DNA from: Flavobacteriaceae bacterium
Lineage (GTDB): Bacteria; Bacteroidota; Bacteroidia; Flavobacteriales; Flavobacteriaceae
DNA length: 64,000 nucleotides
Reading direction: 5' to 3'
Assembly: GCA_013214065.1 (NCBI GenBank)
Contig: JABSPK010000002.1
Location: 434,001 to 498,000 of the forward strand
The translations under genes were made by a program, and so were the position numbers. Position 1 is the first letter of the stretch, and every line of letters begins with the position of its first letter. Shown here piece after piece: positions 52,921 through 62,016 of the stretch. Below the pieces are notes generated by a model, which had not been told where the DNA came from, did no database searches, and was given only the letters and a program-made list of their open reading frames with translations.

Positions 52921-53458
52921 TGTAGTTATGTGTCGCGAGATACTCCTTTTTGAGCTCTCGAAGATACGTCAAAACTACGTCTCTCGATCCATTGGTTTCA
53001 TGGAGGCAATCTTTGGTTCCGTCCGAAAAGACCTCGATAGCGATATACCAGTTCCCTTTTCTGGCCAAGGTGTTTTCTTCATTGGCCACGTAAGTGCCAA
53101 CCTCATCGTCGCCCACAGCAGCGCTCACGAAAACATCAACGGCCAAAGGAACCAAATTCAAGGTCTTATCTTCAATGGCCACTTCATAAAACGAAAAATA
53201 GAACGTGCCCCCGTCCAATTCGAAAGGAACCTCGATGTCGACATAATAATCATCGAGCTGGAATTTGGTGTTGATGTAATTATAAAAATCGCCGTCGTTC
53301 TTGGGGTCTTCAAAAACGAAAAGTGTTTTCTGTGGGAGCCCCTTCCGAAATTTTTTGCCATCAACGACTTTGTAGTCTTTGATGTTCGGGGCTATGCGCA
53401 ATGGAATGCAGGAATGGAGAACGCAACCTAGGATGGTCAATAGTAGTATTCGCTTCAT
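52898..53458 (-). CDS. putative lipoprotein, function unknown
   Basis: A 186-residue exported protein with a lipobox (L-H-S-C, Cys about 17). The mature part appears beta-rich with several Asp/Glu-rich strands; I do not recognise a family. It overlaps the methyltransferase gene by 23 nt, so the two are probably co-translated. It starts 79 nt after the mnmG stop. Confidence 0.72.
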   Translation of the reverse strand: MKRILLLTILGCVLHSCIPLRIAPNIKDYKVVDGKKFRKGLPQKTLFVFEDPKNDGDFYNYINTKFQLDDYYVDIEVPFELDGGTFYFSFYEVAIEDKTLNLVPLAVDVFVSAAVGDDEVGTYVANEENTLARKGNWYIAIEVFSDGTKDCLHETNGSRDVVLTYLRELKKEYLATHNYNELVLKN

Positions 53459-53463
53459 TTTTC

Positions 53464-53499
53464 GGTTTTTGATCTAGTCGTTTGCAAGAATCAAAAACC
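53464..53499. repeat. 10-bp inverted repeat between mnmG and the lipoprotein gene
   Basis: GGTTTTTGAT (53464-53473) and ATCAAAAACC (53490-53499) form a perfect 10-bp inverted repeat with a 16-nt spacer, in the mnmG-lipoprotein gap next to the first parS-like site. No T-run follows on either strand, so it is not a clear terminator. Confidence 0.45.
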
Positions 53500-53513
53500 A
53501 AGCCAAAACCGAT

Positions 53514-53529
53514 TGTTCCACGTGGAACT
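53514..53529. other. parS-like palindrome, copy 1 (downstream of mnmG)
   Basis: TGTTCCACGTGGAACT: a perfect 14-bp palindrome (GTTCCACGTGGAAC, 53515-53528) flanked by T on each side. The sequence fits the conserved chromosomal parS consensus (TGTTNCACGTGAAACA and the Pseudomonas form with GTGGAAC). It lies 8 nt outside the mnmG stop codon, in non-coding DNA. ParB would nucleate here. Confidence 0.85.
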
Positions 53530-53536
53530 AAAGCGC

Positions 53537-55405
53537 CTATCTTCCTAAAAACACCAAAAGCACACTGATGTCTGCAGGTGAAACCCCGCTGATGCGAGAA
53601 GCTTGCGAAATGGAAACAGGGCGTATGGCCTCGAGTTTCTCACGAGCCTCAAAGGACAAGGATTTTAATTTTCGATAATCAAAGCCGTCAGGAATCTTGA
53701 TGTTCTCAAGACGTTGTAACTTGTCGGCATTCAGACGCTCCTTTTCGATATAACCTGAATACTTGACTTGAATAGCGGCTTGCTCCAGGACCTCATTGTC
53801 GAGTGCGTTTTCCGCCACGAAATCGGCAACCGATTTTAATTGCAGCATATGGTCCATAGTCACCTTGGGGCGCGAAAACACCTTGAACATTTTATCCGAT
53901 TGTTTGACCGTTGCTGACCCTACTTCTTCCAAAATGAGATTCATTTCATCAGGATCAAAGCTCGTTTTCTTGAAAAAATGAACAAAATCCTCTGACTTTT
54001 TCAATTTTTTCTCCATTCGGTCTAGGCGCTCTTTAGAGGCCAAGCCAAGATCATAACTCTTTGGGGTCAATCGTAAATCGGCATTGTCTTGACGCAACAG
54101 CGTGCGATACTCCGCCCTTGAGGTAAACATGCGATACGGCTCTTCTGTGCCCTTTGTGATCAAGTCATCAATTAAAACCCCAATGTATGCTTCGTCGCGT
54201 TGTAAGACAAAAGGGTCCCTTTCGTTGATCTTTAGATGCGCGTTGATCCCTGCCATCAATCCTTGTGATGCGGCTTCTTCATAGCCCGTAGTTCCATTGA
54301 TCTGACCTGCGAAGTACAAGTTCTCGACCAATTTCGTTTCTAGGGTATGCTTCAACTGTGTTGGTGGAAAATAATCATACTCGATGGCATAGCCCGGTCT
54401 GAAAAACTTTACCTTCTCAAACCCTTTTACGGATCGCAGTGCTTTGAATTGTACGTCTTCCGGTAAAGAAGTTGAAAACCCATTAACATAAACCTCAACG
54501 GTATTCCAGCCTTCAGGTTCTACAAAAATCTGATGGGCATCCTTATCGGCAAAACGATGGATCTTGTCTTCTATAGAAGGACAATACCTAGGGCCAATAC
54601 TCTTTATCCTGCCATTGAACATCGGCGACCGATCAAAACCTTCCCGCAGCAAATCATGGACCACGGCGCTGGTATGGGTCATATGGCAATCTCGCTGATG
54701 TTCCAATATAGCCGTTTCCAAATACGAGAACTTTTCAGGATTTGCATCGCCTGGTTGTAGGATCATCTTTTCATAATCCAACGAACGACCATCGACCCTA
54801 GGGGGGGTTCCAGTTTTCATCCGACCACTATCAAACCCAAAATCGACGAGCTGCTCCGTAATCCCGGTTGCCGCTTTCTCACCCGCTCGACCTCCTCCAA
54901 ATTGCTTTTCACCGATATGAATCAACCCATTTAGAAAAGTTCCATTGGTCAACACGACCGATTTGGCTTTAATGTCAAGCCCCAATGAAGTGCGCACTCC
55001 GACCACCCTGTTTCCATCAACCAACAAGCCGGAAACCATCTCTTGGTAAAAGTCGGCATTCGATGTTCGCTCCAAAGCCATTCGCCATTCCTCGGCAAAA
55101 CGCATACGGTCATTTTGAGCCCTCGGGCTCCACATTGCAGGACCCTTGCTTTTATTCAACATCTTGAACTGGATCGCCGACTTATCCGTTACTATTCCAC
55201 TGTATCCGCCCAGGGCATCAATCTCACGAACTATCTGGCCCTTTGCAATTCCGCCCATCGCTGGATTGCAAGACATTTGCCCAATGGTCTGTAGGTTCAT
55301 CGTAACCAATAAGGTTTTCGAGCCCATATTGGCTGCCGCTGCAACTGCTTCCGCGCCTGCATGACCCCCGCCTACCACTATTACGTCATATTCCTTTTCA
55401 AACAT
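53537..55405 (-). CDS. mnmG: tRNA uridine-5-carboxymethylaminomethyl(34) synthase MnmG
   Basis: A 622-residue FAD enzyme that, with MnmE, builds the cmnm5 group on the wobble uridine of certain tRNAs. The N-terminal FAD motif is G-G-G-H-A-G-A-E-A, followed by M-S-C-N-P-A-M-G-G and further conserved stretches: F-G-G-G-R-A-G-E-K-A, T-G-T-P-P-R-V-D-G-R and C-P-S-I-E-D-K-I-H-R-F. The C-terminal helical domain contacts tRNA and MnmE. Length is standard. It is the third gene of a DUF4175-ybeY-mnmG run (2 nt from ybeY) and is bracketed by two parS-like palindromes. Confidence 0.98.
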   Translation of the reverse strand: MFEKEYDVIVVGGGHAGAEAVAAAANMGSKTLLVTMNLQTIGQMSCNPAMGGIAKGQIVREIDALGGYSGIVTDKSAIQFKMLNKSKGPAMWSPRAQNDRMRFAEEWRMALERTSNADFYQEMVSGLLVDGNRVVGVRTSLGLDIKAKSVVLTNGTFLNGLIHIGEKQFGGGRAGEKAATGITEQLVDFGFDSGRMKTGTPPRVDGRSLDYEKMILQPGDANPEKFSYLETAILEHQRDCHMTHTSAVVHDLLREGFDRSPMFNGRIKSIGPRYCPSIEDKIHRFADKDAHQIFVEPEGWNTVEVYVNGFSTSLPEDVQFKALRSVKGFEKVKFFRPGYAIEYDYFPPTQLKHTLETKLVENLYFAGQINGTTGYEEAASQGLMAGINAHLKINERDPFVLQRDEAYIGVLIDDLITKGTEEPYRMFTSRAEYRTLLRQDNADLRLTPKSYDLGLASKERLDRMEKKLKKSEDFVHFFKKTSFDPDEMNLILEEVGSATVKQSDKMFKVFSRPKVTMDHMLQLKSVADFVAENALDNEVLEQAAIQVKYSGYIEKERLNADKLQRLENIKIPDGFDYRKLKSLSFEAREKLEAIRPVSISQASRISGVSPADISVLLVFLGR

Positions 55406-55407
55406 AG

Positions 55408-55830
55408 CTAATGTTCCACGTGGAACAGTTTTATCATTTTGTTCTCCTCCTTTCGCATATCCACCTTATCTCCTTCTGTTTTGTCCTTCCATCCGCACAG
55501 GTGCAATACGCCATGCACCATCACTCGCAACAGCTCGGTTAACCCGTTAATGCCAAGTATTTTCGCGTTATCGTTTACCCGATCGATTGAGATAAAAATA
55601 TCACCGGATATCACATTGGCCTCCGTATAATCAAACGTAATTATATCCGTAAAGGTATCATGGTTTAAATACCGTTGATTGATATCCAAAAGATACTGGT
55701 CATCACAAAAAACATAACAAAGCGTTCCTTGCTTTTTTCCTTGAGCAAGTATCACCCTAGTTAACCAATCGGAGTATTTGGTTGGGTCGTTAAGCTCGAA
55801 CTCGGTTTCGTAGCAATAATCAATTTCCAT
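55408..55830 (-). CDS. ybeY: endoribonuclease YbeY
   Basis: A 140-residue UPF0054 metalloprotein needed for 16S rRNA 3'-end maturation and ribosome quality control. The zinc motif is H106-G-V-L-H110-L-C-G-W-K-D116: the canonical third His is an Asp here, which I recall as usual for Bacteroidota. The last residues L-F-H-V-E-H are encoded by the second parS-like palindrome. It overlaps DUF4175 by 11 nt and ends 2 nt before mnmG. Confidence 0.95.
   Translation of the reverse strand: MEIDYCYETEFELNDPTKYSDWLTRVILAQGKKQGTLCYVFCDDQYLLDINQRYLNHDTFTDIITFDYTEANVISGDIFISIDRVNDNAKILGINGLTELLRVMVHGVLHLCGWKDKTEGDKVDMRKEENKMIKLFHVEH
55412..55427. other. parS-like palindrome, copy 2 (inside the ybeY 3' end)
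   Basis: TGTTCCACGTGGAACA: a perfect 16-bp palindrome overlapping the last codons of ybeY, which read L-F-H-V-E-H before the stop at 55408. It is 6 nt upstream of the mnmG ATG. With copy 1 it brackets mnmG at a distance of about 1.9 kb. A coding copy of parS in a translated gene is tolerated because the site only needs DNA sequence. Confidence 0.88.
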
Positions 55831-58800
55831 CTTTAAAATAGACCTTAACCTTTTCTTGGTGTACGCGGCGCAAAGGTAGGGCTTGTCTATTTAATATCTC
55901 AACTGTTGGCTTCTTAGCCTTAAAGACCCCGGGCGGGGATGTTATTGGATTGGAGTATTGTGTAGTATTGGTTTCAGATTTCCGTTCACTGTTCTTTCCT
56001 TGTTCCAACGCAGCATTTTCCAACTTCAACAACTGATGCTGAATGTTATTCATCTTATTCAGTGTCCTTTCCGTTATCCCATTTTCCAATAAATCATTCT
56101 CAAAATCTTCCATTTGACGTAATAGCCTCTTGCTCAACTCAAGATCTTCTTGACGAATCATATTCGCTAGCTGTTTTTCTAACGCAGCACGGATATTTTG
56201 TTGCTCCTTATAAATCTCATATACCTCCTCTAACCCTAATTCATTCCCTGAACCGCTTCCGCCATTTCCGCTCCCTTCTTCAGCGCCATTTCCTTCGCCG
56301 TTTTGACCCTTGCCTTCTTCACCGTTTCCTTGCTTCCCTTGACTTCCTTTTTGACCATTACTACCTTCTTGACCTTGCTTGCCTTCACTCCCTTCCTGCT
56401 GGCCCTGTTCTGAGTTCCCCTGTTTTCCTTTTCCTGATGAACCGCCTTGTTGCATCCGATCCTGAAGGTCGGATTGTCCCTTAATAATATCCGGCAATTG
56501 AAAGCCCTCTCCTTGTCCCTTTCCTTGTCCTGACATCATGCTTTGTTGCATATTGTCCAACAAATCCGCCAAGAAATCCGCTAATGTATTTGATGCGGTA
56601 AGCACATATTGCTGATATGAAGCCCCTTGGTACAATTGGTTGTTGGCGATGCTCTCCAAAGACTTATCGATATTGTAATATACCTCTGTGATCTGGGTAT
56701 TGACCAATTCAGACAACTCGGCCCTGCGTAAGGATAATGCAAACAGACTATCATCAACATGTTCGAACAGCCCACGCAACTGTTTCTGTTTCCGAATGGT
56801 TTTAGAAAACTCGCTTATGCCATCATCCGATGCACTCACCCGGTCGAACAACCCCTCTTGCTGGAAGCTGAAACGAATGAGATTATCCAAAATCTGACGA
56901 AGCATTTCAGCATCTTCTACAATTGATGAGCCTCCTCCTGCCGATGAACTTTGCCCCAATCGTTGACTTAACTCTTGCATCTTCTTTGAAGCCGATCGTT
57001 GCTTTTGGCCGATTTTATCCTCCGATTGCTGACGTACCGATTGACTAGACGATTGTTCGCTACCTTGATGCTTATTGATTTCTTCCAAAGCTTCGGACTG
57101 ATCTTTTTTGATACTTTCTTGAACCTCTTTTTCGAAATCGAAATCAAGCGGCCTTTTCAATGCGTCATTGTCTTTTTTCAAGTCATCCAATTCCTTGTCG
57201 ATGGCTTCGAATGACTCGTTCAGTTTCTGCTGCTCTTCATTGCTAAATTCTTCCCCTAACTTCAGTTTTGAGAGTAACTCTTGACGACCCGCCAACTCTT
57301 GAAGCTTCCGTGATAACTGTGCAGCCTTTTCCGTAACATAATACCTTTTGGTCAATTCCAACAACTGCTCCAAATTCCGTTTTGAACTACTCTGGCTCTT
57401 GGCCAAGTCCTCCAATCTTTTTTTAAGGTCTTCCTTTTCGATTTTATCGGCAACCTTATCCAATTCCTCCAACAGCTTCTTATTCTTTTCCGCTTCCCGC
57501 TCCTGTCTTTCCAAGCGTTCCTTTAGCAATTCGTTCATCTCGGAAGGTTGCTCCGATTTGTCCAAATTCTCTTTCAGCTGTTTGCTGAACTTCTGCATCA
57601 AAGCCTCTTGCTGTTCTTGTTTCTTGACGAACTCTTTGATCTGACCCTTCTGATTGAAATCGAGACTTTGATTTTCCTTTTGCGTATCGTTGATCTCTTT
57701 CAACGAACGTTGCTGTTCTTCCATTTGATCTACAGTTCGTTCGAAATTCTTCAAAATAGACTTCTGATTCTCTATCACCCTCTCTTCCTGCTGTTTATCA
57801 TCATATAATTGCGTTGAAAACTCTTGACTTCGGACCACTTTGCCTCCTCTAAGTCCGTCATTATCAACAACTTCGAAAAACAAGGTGTAACCCAGCCCGG
57901 GCTCAAGCTCCAAACCGGAAGGATAGGTATAGTAAAACTGCTCGACATTCGTGCCAGGGCGCATTAAAGTCGTTCGGTAGATCGTTTGGGGTTCATCTTC
58001 CCTGAAGTAACACAACCGGATCTCGCTTACGGCGATATCATCCGATGCCAAGCCCTCAAAATACCGCAGATTGGGTTGTAGGGAATCCAACTCTTGGGTC
58101 ACCCTTACATTAGGAGAAGCGTCCTTCACCACTTGAATCCGATATCCTAGGCGTTCATAGTCCTTAACTTCCTTATTGGATGTCCGAATCTCATACTCAT
58201 TCGATTCAAACAAACGGCGTTTTAAGGTAAACTTGTTTCCTTCCATTACGAAGGATTCCAAATCATCCCCGGATACCATCTGAATCTCATTGGCGTTTAT
58301 CGACTCCAGGTCCCATGTTATTTCCGTTCCCTCAGGGACGACGGCATTACCGCTTCCTTTTATGATTTCATTGCCCTTATTCAAATATGCCGGATACGCC
58401 AATGCCATTTCAAATGAATTCAAAGCCGGCACCTTCACCACTTCGACATAGTAGCTGATCGACCCGAACCCATTGGCAACAAACCGAAATGAACCACTCT
58501 GAAACGGTGGCTCCAACTTATGGATGAACTGGCCGTTGTCTGACCTCATGACAATATCCTTGCCCCCGTAATCCAGAAGGACCCGCTCAGGTCGTACCGA
58601 TCCTTCCGTGGCTACCATGATGGTCAATGCTTCGTTTTCCAACACCCTCAAACTATCGTTCATCAGCACGAAATTAAAAGGGGCCGGTTTGGCATAGGCC
58701 ACTTCGTAGTTTAGCAATCGGTTATGCGAACCCAAAAACGAATCCAGTTTTCCACTAACCAACAACGTCAATACGACGGCTAAAGGCACGACCAACCACC

Positions 58801-59260
58801 TGGCATTCTTAATGCTGTCTTTATAGTTGAGCGCCTTTTGAAAAGGAATGGGCCGAAGTTTTGTCGAACGCGATTCGATGGCCGCTACCAGCAAGTCCGA
58901 TTTTCCAGGCTGTGCGACCAAATCCAACAAATTCACTAAACGATCGTCGACTTCCGAAAAGTGACGTCCAATTAGTTTTGAAGCCTCTTTGTTTCCGATG
59001 CCATTCTTAAGTTGAAAAAGATAGAATAGCGGTTCCAAAATATAACGGTATAGTAGAAAGACCCCCGCCAAAACGAGCACTAGGAGCAATACCAAACGGG
59101 CGGTGGTTCCCATCCAAAGCACATATTCCGCTGCCGTAACCGCCAACCAAATCAAGCTGCCAATGAGCACAAACAGGATCAGGCCGCGAACCAAACGCAG
59201 CGTGTAATACTTCTTTATGAAAAGCTTGAGCTTATCTAGGATGTGCTGATAACTCTCCAA
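55820..59260 (-). CDS. DUF4175-like large membrane protein
   Basis: A 1146-residue protein with two to three N-terminal membrane helices (about 20-75 and 150-170), a beta-rich periplasmic region, and a long, highly charged coiled-coil second half with many Gln/Glu/Lys. A Gly/Gln/Lys/Ser-rich low-complexity tract follows at about 915-1000. I associate it with DUF4175, a large Bacteroidota family of unknown role in the envelope. It begins with TTG at 59260, no ATG being available nearby, and overlaps ybeY by 11 nt. Confidence 0.88.
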   Translation of the reverse strand: MESYQHILDKLKLFIKKYYTLRLVRGLILFVLIGSLIWLAVTAAEYVLWMGTTARLVLLLVLVLAGVFLLYRYILEPLFYLFQLKNGIGNKEASKLIGRHFSEVDDRLVNLLDLVAQPGKSDLLVAAIESRSTKLRPIPFQKALNYKDSIKNARWLVVPLAVVLTLLVSGKLDSFLGSHNRLLNYEVAYAKPAPFNFVLMNDSLRVLENEALTIMVATEGSVRPERVLLDYGGKDIVMRSDNGQFIHKLEPPFQSGSFRFVANGFGSISYYVEVVKVPALNSFEMALAYPAYLNKGNEIIKGSGNAVVPEGTEITWDLESINANEIQMVSGDDLESFVMEGNKFTLKRRLFESNEYEIRTSNKEVKDYERLGYRIQVVKDASPNVRVTQELDSLQPNLRYFEGLASDDIAVSEIRLCYFREDEPQTIYRTTLMRPGTNVEQFYYTYPSGLELEPGLGYTLFFEVVDNDGLRGGKVVRSQEFSTQLYDDKQQEERVIENQKSILKNFERTVDQMEEQQRSLKEINDTQKENQSLDFNQKGQIKEFVKKQEQQEALMQKFSKQLKENLDKSEQPSEMNELLKERLERQEREAEKNKKLLEELDKVADKIEKEDLKKRLEDLAKSQSSSKRNLEQLLELTKRYYVTEKAAQLSRKLQELAGRQELLSKLKLGEEFSNEEQQKLNESFEAIDKELDDLKKDNDALKRPLDFDFEKEVQESIKKDQSEALEEINKHQGSEQSSSQSVRQQSEDKIGQKQRSASKKMQELSQRLGQSSSAGGGSSIVEDAEMLRQILDNLIRFSFQQEGLFDRVSASDDGISEFSKTIRKQKQLRGLFEHVDDSLFALSLRRAELSELVNTQITEVYYNIDKSLESIANNQLYQGASYQQYVLTASNTLADFLADLLDNMQQSMMSGQGKGQGEGFQLPDIIKGQSDLQDRMQQGGSSGKGKQGNSEQGQQEGSEGKQGQEGSNGQKGSQGKQGNGEEGKGQNGEGNGAEEGSGNGGSGSGNELGLEEVYEIYKEQQNIRAALEKQLANMIRQEDLELSKRLLRQMEDFENDLLENGITERTLNKMNNIQHQLLKLENAALEQGKNSERKSETNTTQYSNPITSPPGVFKAKKPTVEILNRQALPLRRVHQEKVKVYFKDGN

Positions 59261-59395
59261 ATTCCGTTATATTTATTACCAAGATACCTGTAAGTTCAAC
59301 GCATTGTTTAAAATTTTATGTTAAATCACACCTGGCAAAAAGCGGGATGGTGATGGAACGGAAAAACCTGCGTTGCACCGCTACCTAAAAAACGT

Positions 59396-60445
59396 ATGAT
59401 GCTCAAAGACCTTAAATACCTCGCTGCGATGACCATACCGATTTCAGCGATCATCAGTCTATACTTCAAAGGGTATGTTAGTTATTTTACCCCTTTCTAT
59501 GCTTTCGTCATTATCCCGATACTGGAAATGCTGTTGCCTCAAGACAGTTCAAACTTAGAAGGCGAAGCTCTTGAGCAAAAGACCAAAAGCAAAATATTCG
59601 ATTGGATGCTCTACCTCAACGTGCCGGTCGTATTCGGATTCCTTTGGTATGGACTTTGGGATGTAACCCAAAACACCTACGCCCTTTACGAGCTTATCGG
59701 GCTTGTCTTGACCATTGGTATCGTTTTGGGTGTGAATGGTATCAATGTAGCCCATGAACTGGGCCATCGCCAAGACACCTTTGAACGGTATTTGGGTAAG
59801 TTACTGTTACTCCCTTCCTTTTACATGCACTTCTATATCGAACACAATTTTGGGCATCATGCACATGCCGCGACAGAAGAAGATCCGGCTACGGCACGGT
59901 ACAACCAATCGGTTTATTCATTTTGGTTTACCTCAACCATCAGGCAATATGGCAATGCGTGGGCGATTCAAAAAAACCTATTGAAAGGTGGTTCTTTTTT
60001 CTCCCTTAAGAACGACATGTTGTTCTACCTCTTTTTCCAGGCACTCTATTTGGTCGTCGTCTATGCACTCTTTGGTCTTCAGTCGGTTGCATTTGCTTTG
60101 GCCGCCGGAGTCGTTGGCTTCTTACTTTTGGAAACCGTGAACTATATCGAACACTACGGGTTGATGCGATTCAGACTGCCCTCTGGACGCTATGAACGGG
60201 TTCGCGAATGCCACTCGTGGAACAGTAACCACGTCATCGGTAGGATCGTTTTGTACGAATTGACCCGGCACAGCGATCACCATTACAAGTCTTCCAAGAA
60301 ATACCAAACCCTCGATTATCACGATATTTCACCCCAAATGCCTTATGGGTATCCGACCTCTATGGCGCTTTCTTTTCTACCTCCCCTTTGGTTTGCGATC
60401 ATGAACAAAAGTATCCCAAAAGAAATGCGCCAAGCCTATGCTTAA
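59396..60445 (+). CDS. alkane 1-monooxygenase/AlkB-type hydroxylase
   Basis: A 349-residue integral membrane diiron enzyme with about six helices. The His boxes are H120-E-L-G-H124, E-H150-N-F-G-H-H155 and R-H292-S-D-H-H296, with N-Y-I-E-H-Y-G (249-255) between, the AlkB/XylM signature. It hydroxylates medium-chain alkanes or fatty acids using rubredoxin or ferredoxin electrons; no rubredoxin gene is in the window. A fatty acid hydroxylase role is also possible. It starts 135 nt from the divergent DUF4175 gene. Confidence 0.93.
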   Translation: MMLKDLKYLAAMTIPISAIISLYFKGYVSYFTPFYAFVIIPILEMLLPQDSSNLEGEALEQKTKSKIFDWMLYLNVPVVFGFLWYGLWDVTQNTYALYELIGLVLTIGIVLGVNGINVAHELGHRQDTFERYLGKLLLLPSFYMHFYIEHNFGHHAHAATEEDPATARYNQSVYSFWFTSTIRQYGNAWAIQKNLLKGGSFFSLKNDMLFYLFFQALYLVVVYALFGLQSVAFALAAGVVGFLLLETVNYIEHYGLMRFRLPSGRYERVRECHSWNSNHVIGRIVLYELTRHSDHHYKSSKKYQTLDYHDISPQMPYGYPTSMALSFLPPLWFAIMNKSIPKEMRQAYA

Positions 60446-60495
60446 ACTTTAGTACCGTTGCTGCAAACCGTATCTTTGTGGCTTAACGTGAAATC

Positions 60496-62007
60496 ATGGG
60501 CCAAAAAGTAAGGGTGCGCTTTGCTCCCAGTCCGACCGGACCGCTACATATCGGCGGTGTTCGCACCGCTTTATTCAACTATCTTTTCGCCAAAAAACAC
60601 CAAGGGGTTTTTGTTTTGCGTATCGAAGATACCGATCAAAACCGCTATGTCGAAGGGGCTGAGGAGTACATCAAAAATTCGTTGGAATGGACAGGCATCC
60701 CCTATGACGAAGGTCCTGGTAAAGATGCAGGATTCGGGCCCTACCGCCAGAGCGAACGAAAACACCTCTACCGGGCCTATGCCGAACAACTTATCGTGCA
60801 AGGTCATGCCTACTATGCCTTTGATACTCCTGAACGTCTTGATTTTCATCGTGCAGATCACGAAGCCAAAGGCAAGACCTTCATTTACAACTGGCACAAC
60901 CGCATGAAACTGGACAACTCCTTGACCATGGATGATGCGCAACTGTCTGAAAGACTACAAGACAACACCCCTTATGTCATCCGATTCAAAAGCCCCCAAA
61001 ATCGGATTTTGATCTTGACCGACCGTGTCAGGGGCAGCATTGAAATCGATACCAACTTACTCGATGACAAGATCCTATTCAAGAGTGACGGAATGCCCAC
61101 CTACCACCTGGCCAACATCGTTGACGACCATTTGATGGAAATCAGCCATGTCATACGCGGGGAAGAATGGTTGCCTTCATTGGCGCTACACCAGTTGTTG
61201 TATGAGGCCTTCGGTTGGGATGCACCTGAATTTGCCCATTTACCGCTCATCATGAAACCGACCGGAAAGGGAAAATTAAGCAAAAGGGATGGCGAAAAAG
61301 GTGGTTTTCCGGTATTTCCATTGCGTTGGAATGAATCGGAGGGCTACCGGGAAGCGGGTTACCTCCCCGAGGCCGTCATCAACTTTCTCGCCTTTCTAGG
61401 TTGGAACCCGGGAACCGAGGAAGAGCTATTCGGTCTTGAAGAACTGATCGAGGCGTTTGAATTGGACCGCGTCAACAAATCGGGCGCCCGTTTCGATCCC
61501 GAAAAAACAAAATGGTTCAACCACCAATGGCTGCAGCGCATGCCGAACGCCACGCTGGCCTTAGCCTTTGAGCAAGTATTGCAAGGCCATGGTATCGACA
61601 CCACGGCTTATGACAGCGAGTACATCCACAAGGTCGTTGAAACTATCAAAGAGCGGGCCGACTTCACAGCAGATCTATGGGACTTGGGGAGTTATTTCTT
61701 CATCGCCCCCGATTCGTACAACGAAAAAGCGGCCAAGAAACAGTTCAAAGAAGGAACGGCCGCCATCTTGGGCGAAGTCGCGACCCTTCTAAAACCCATC
61801 GAAGCGTTTGAGTCGGAAGCGATAGAATCCCAGATCAAAGCATGGATCACCGCCCTAGAACTTTCGTTCGGTAAGGTCATGGGTCCATTACGCTTGAGCG
61901 TAGTCGGCGATTTAAAGGGGCCCCACCTCTTCGATATCATCGCCATGATCGGCAAAGAAGAAGTGCTGGACAGGATTCAGCATGCCATCGGTTACATCGA
62001 AGCCTAA
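60496..62007 (+). CDS. gltX: glutamate--tRNA ligase
   Basis: A 503-residue class I aminoacyl-tRNA synthetase. The HIGH motif is P-S-P-T-G-P-L-H-I-G-G (11-21) and the KMSKS equivalent is K-L-S-K-R (about 260). The conserved L-R-I-E-D-T-D segment follows the first. The C-terminal anticodon domain is present. The enzyme charges tRNA-Glu; whether it is discriminating or also charges tRNA-Gln cannot be read here. It ends 9 nt before the convergent membrane protein gene. Confidence 0.98.
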   Translation: MGQKVRVRFAPSPTGPLHIGGVRTALFNYLFAKKHQGVFVLRIEDTDQNRYVEGAEEYIKNSLEWTGIPYDEGPGKDAGFGPYRQSERKHLYRAYAEQLIVQGHAYYAFDTPERLDFHRADHEAKGKTFIYNWHNRMKLDNSLTMDDAQLSERLQDNTPYVIRFKSPQNRILILTDRVRGSIEIDTNLLDDKILFKSDGMPTYHLANIVDDHLMEISHVIRGEEWLPSLALHQLLYEAFGWDAPEFAHLPLIMKPTGKGKLSKRDGEKGGFPVFPLRWNESEGYREAGYLPEAVINFLAFLGWNPGTEEELFGLEELIEAFELDRVNKSGARFDPEKTKWFNHQWLQRMPNATLALAFEQVLQGHGIDTTAYDSEYIHKVVETIKERADFTADLWDLGSYFFIAPDSYNEKAAKKQFKEGTAAILGEVATLLKPIEAFESEAIESQIKAWITALELSFGKVMGPLRLSVVGDLKGPHLFDIIAMIGKEEVLDRIQHAIGYIEA

Positions 62008-62016
62008 AGGCCCTGC

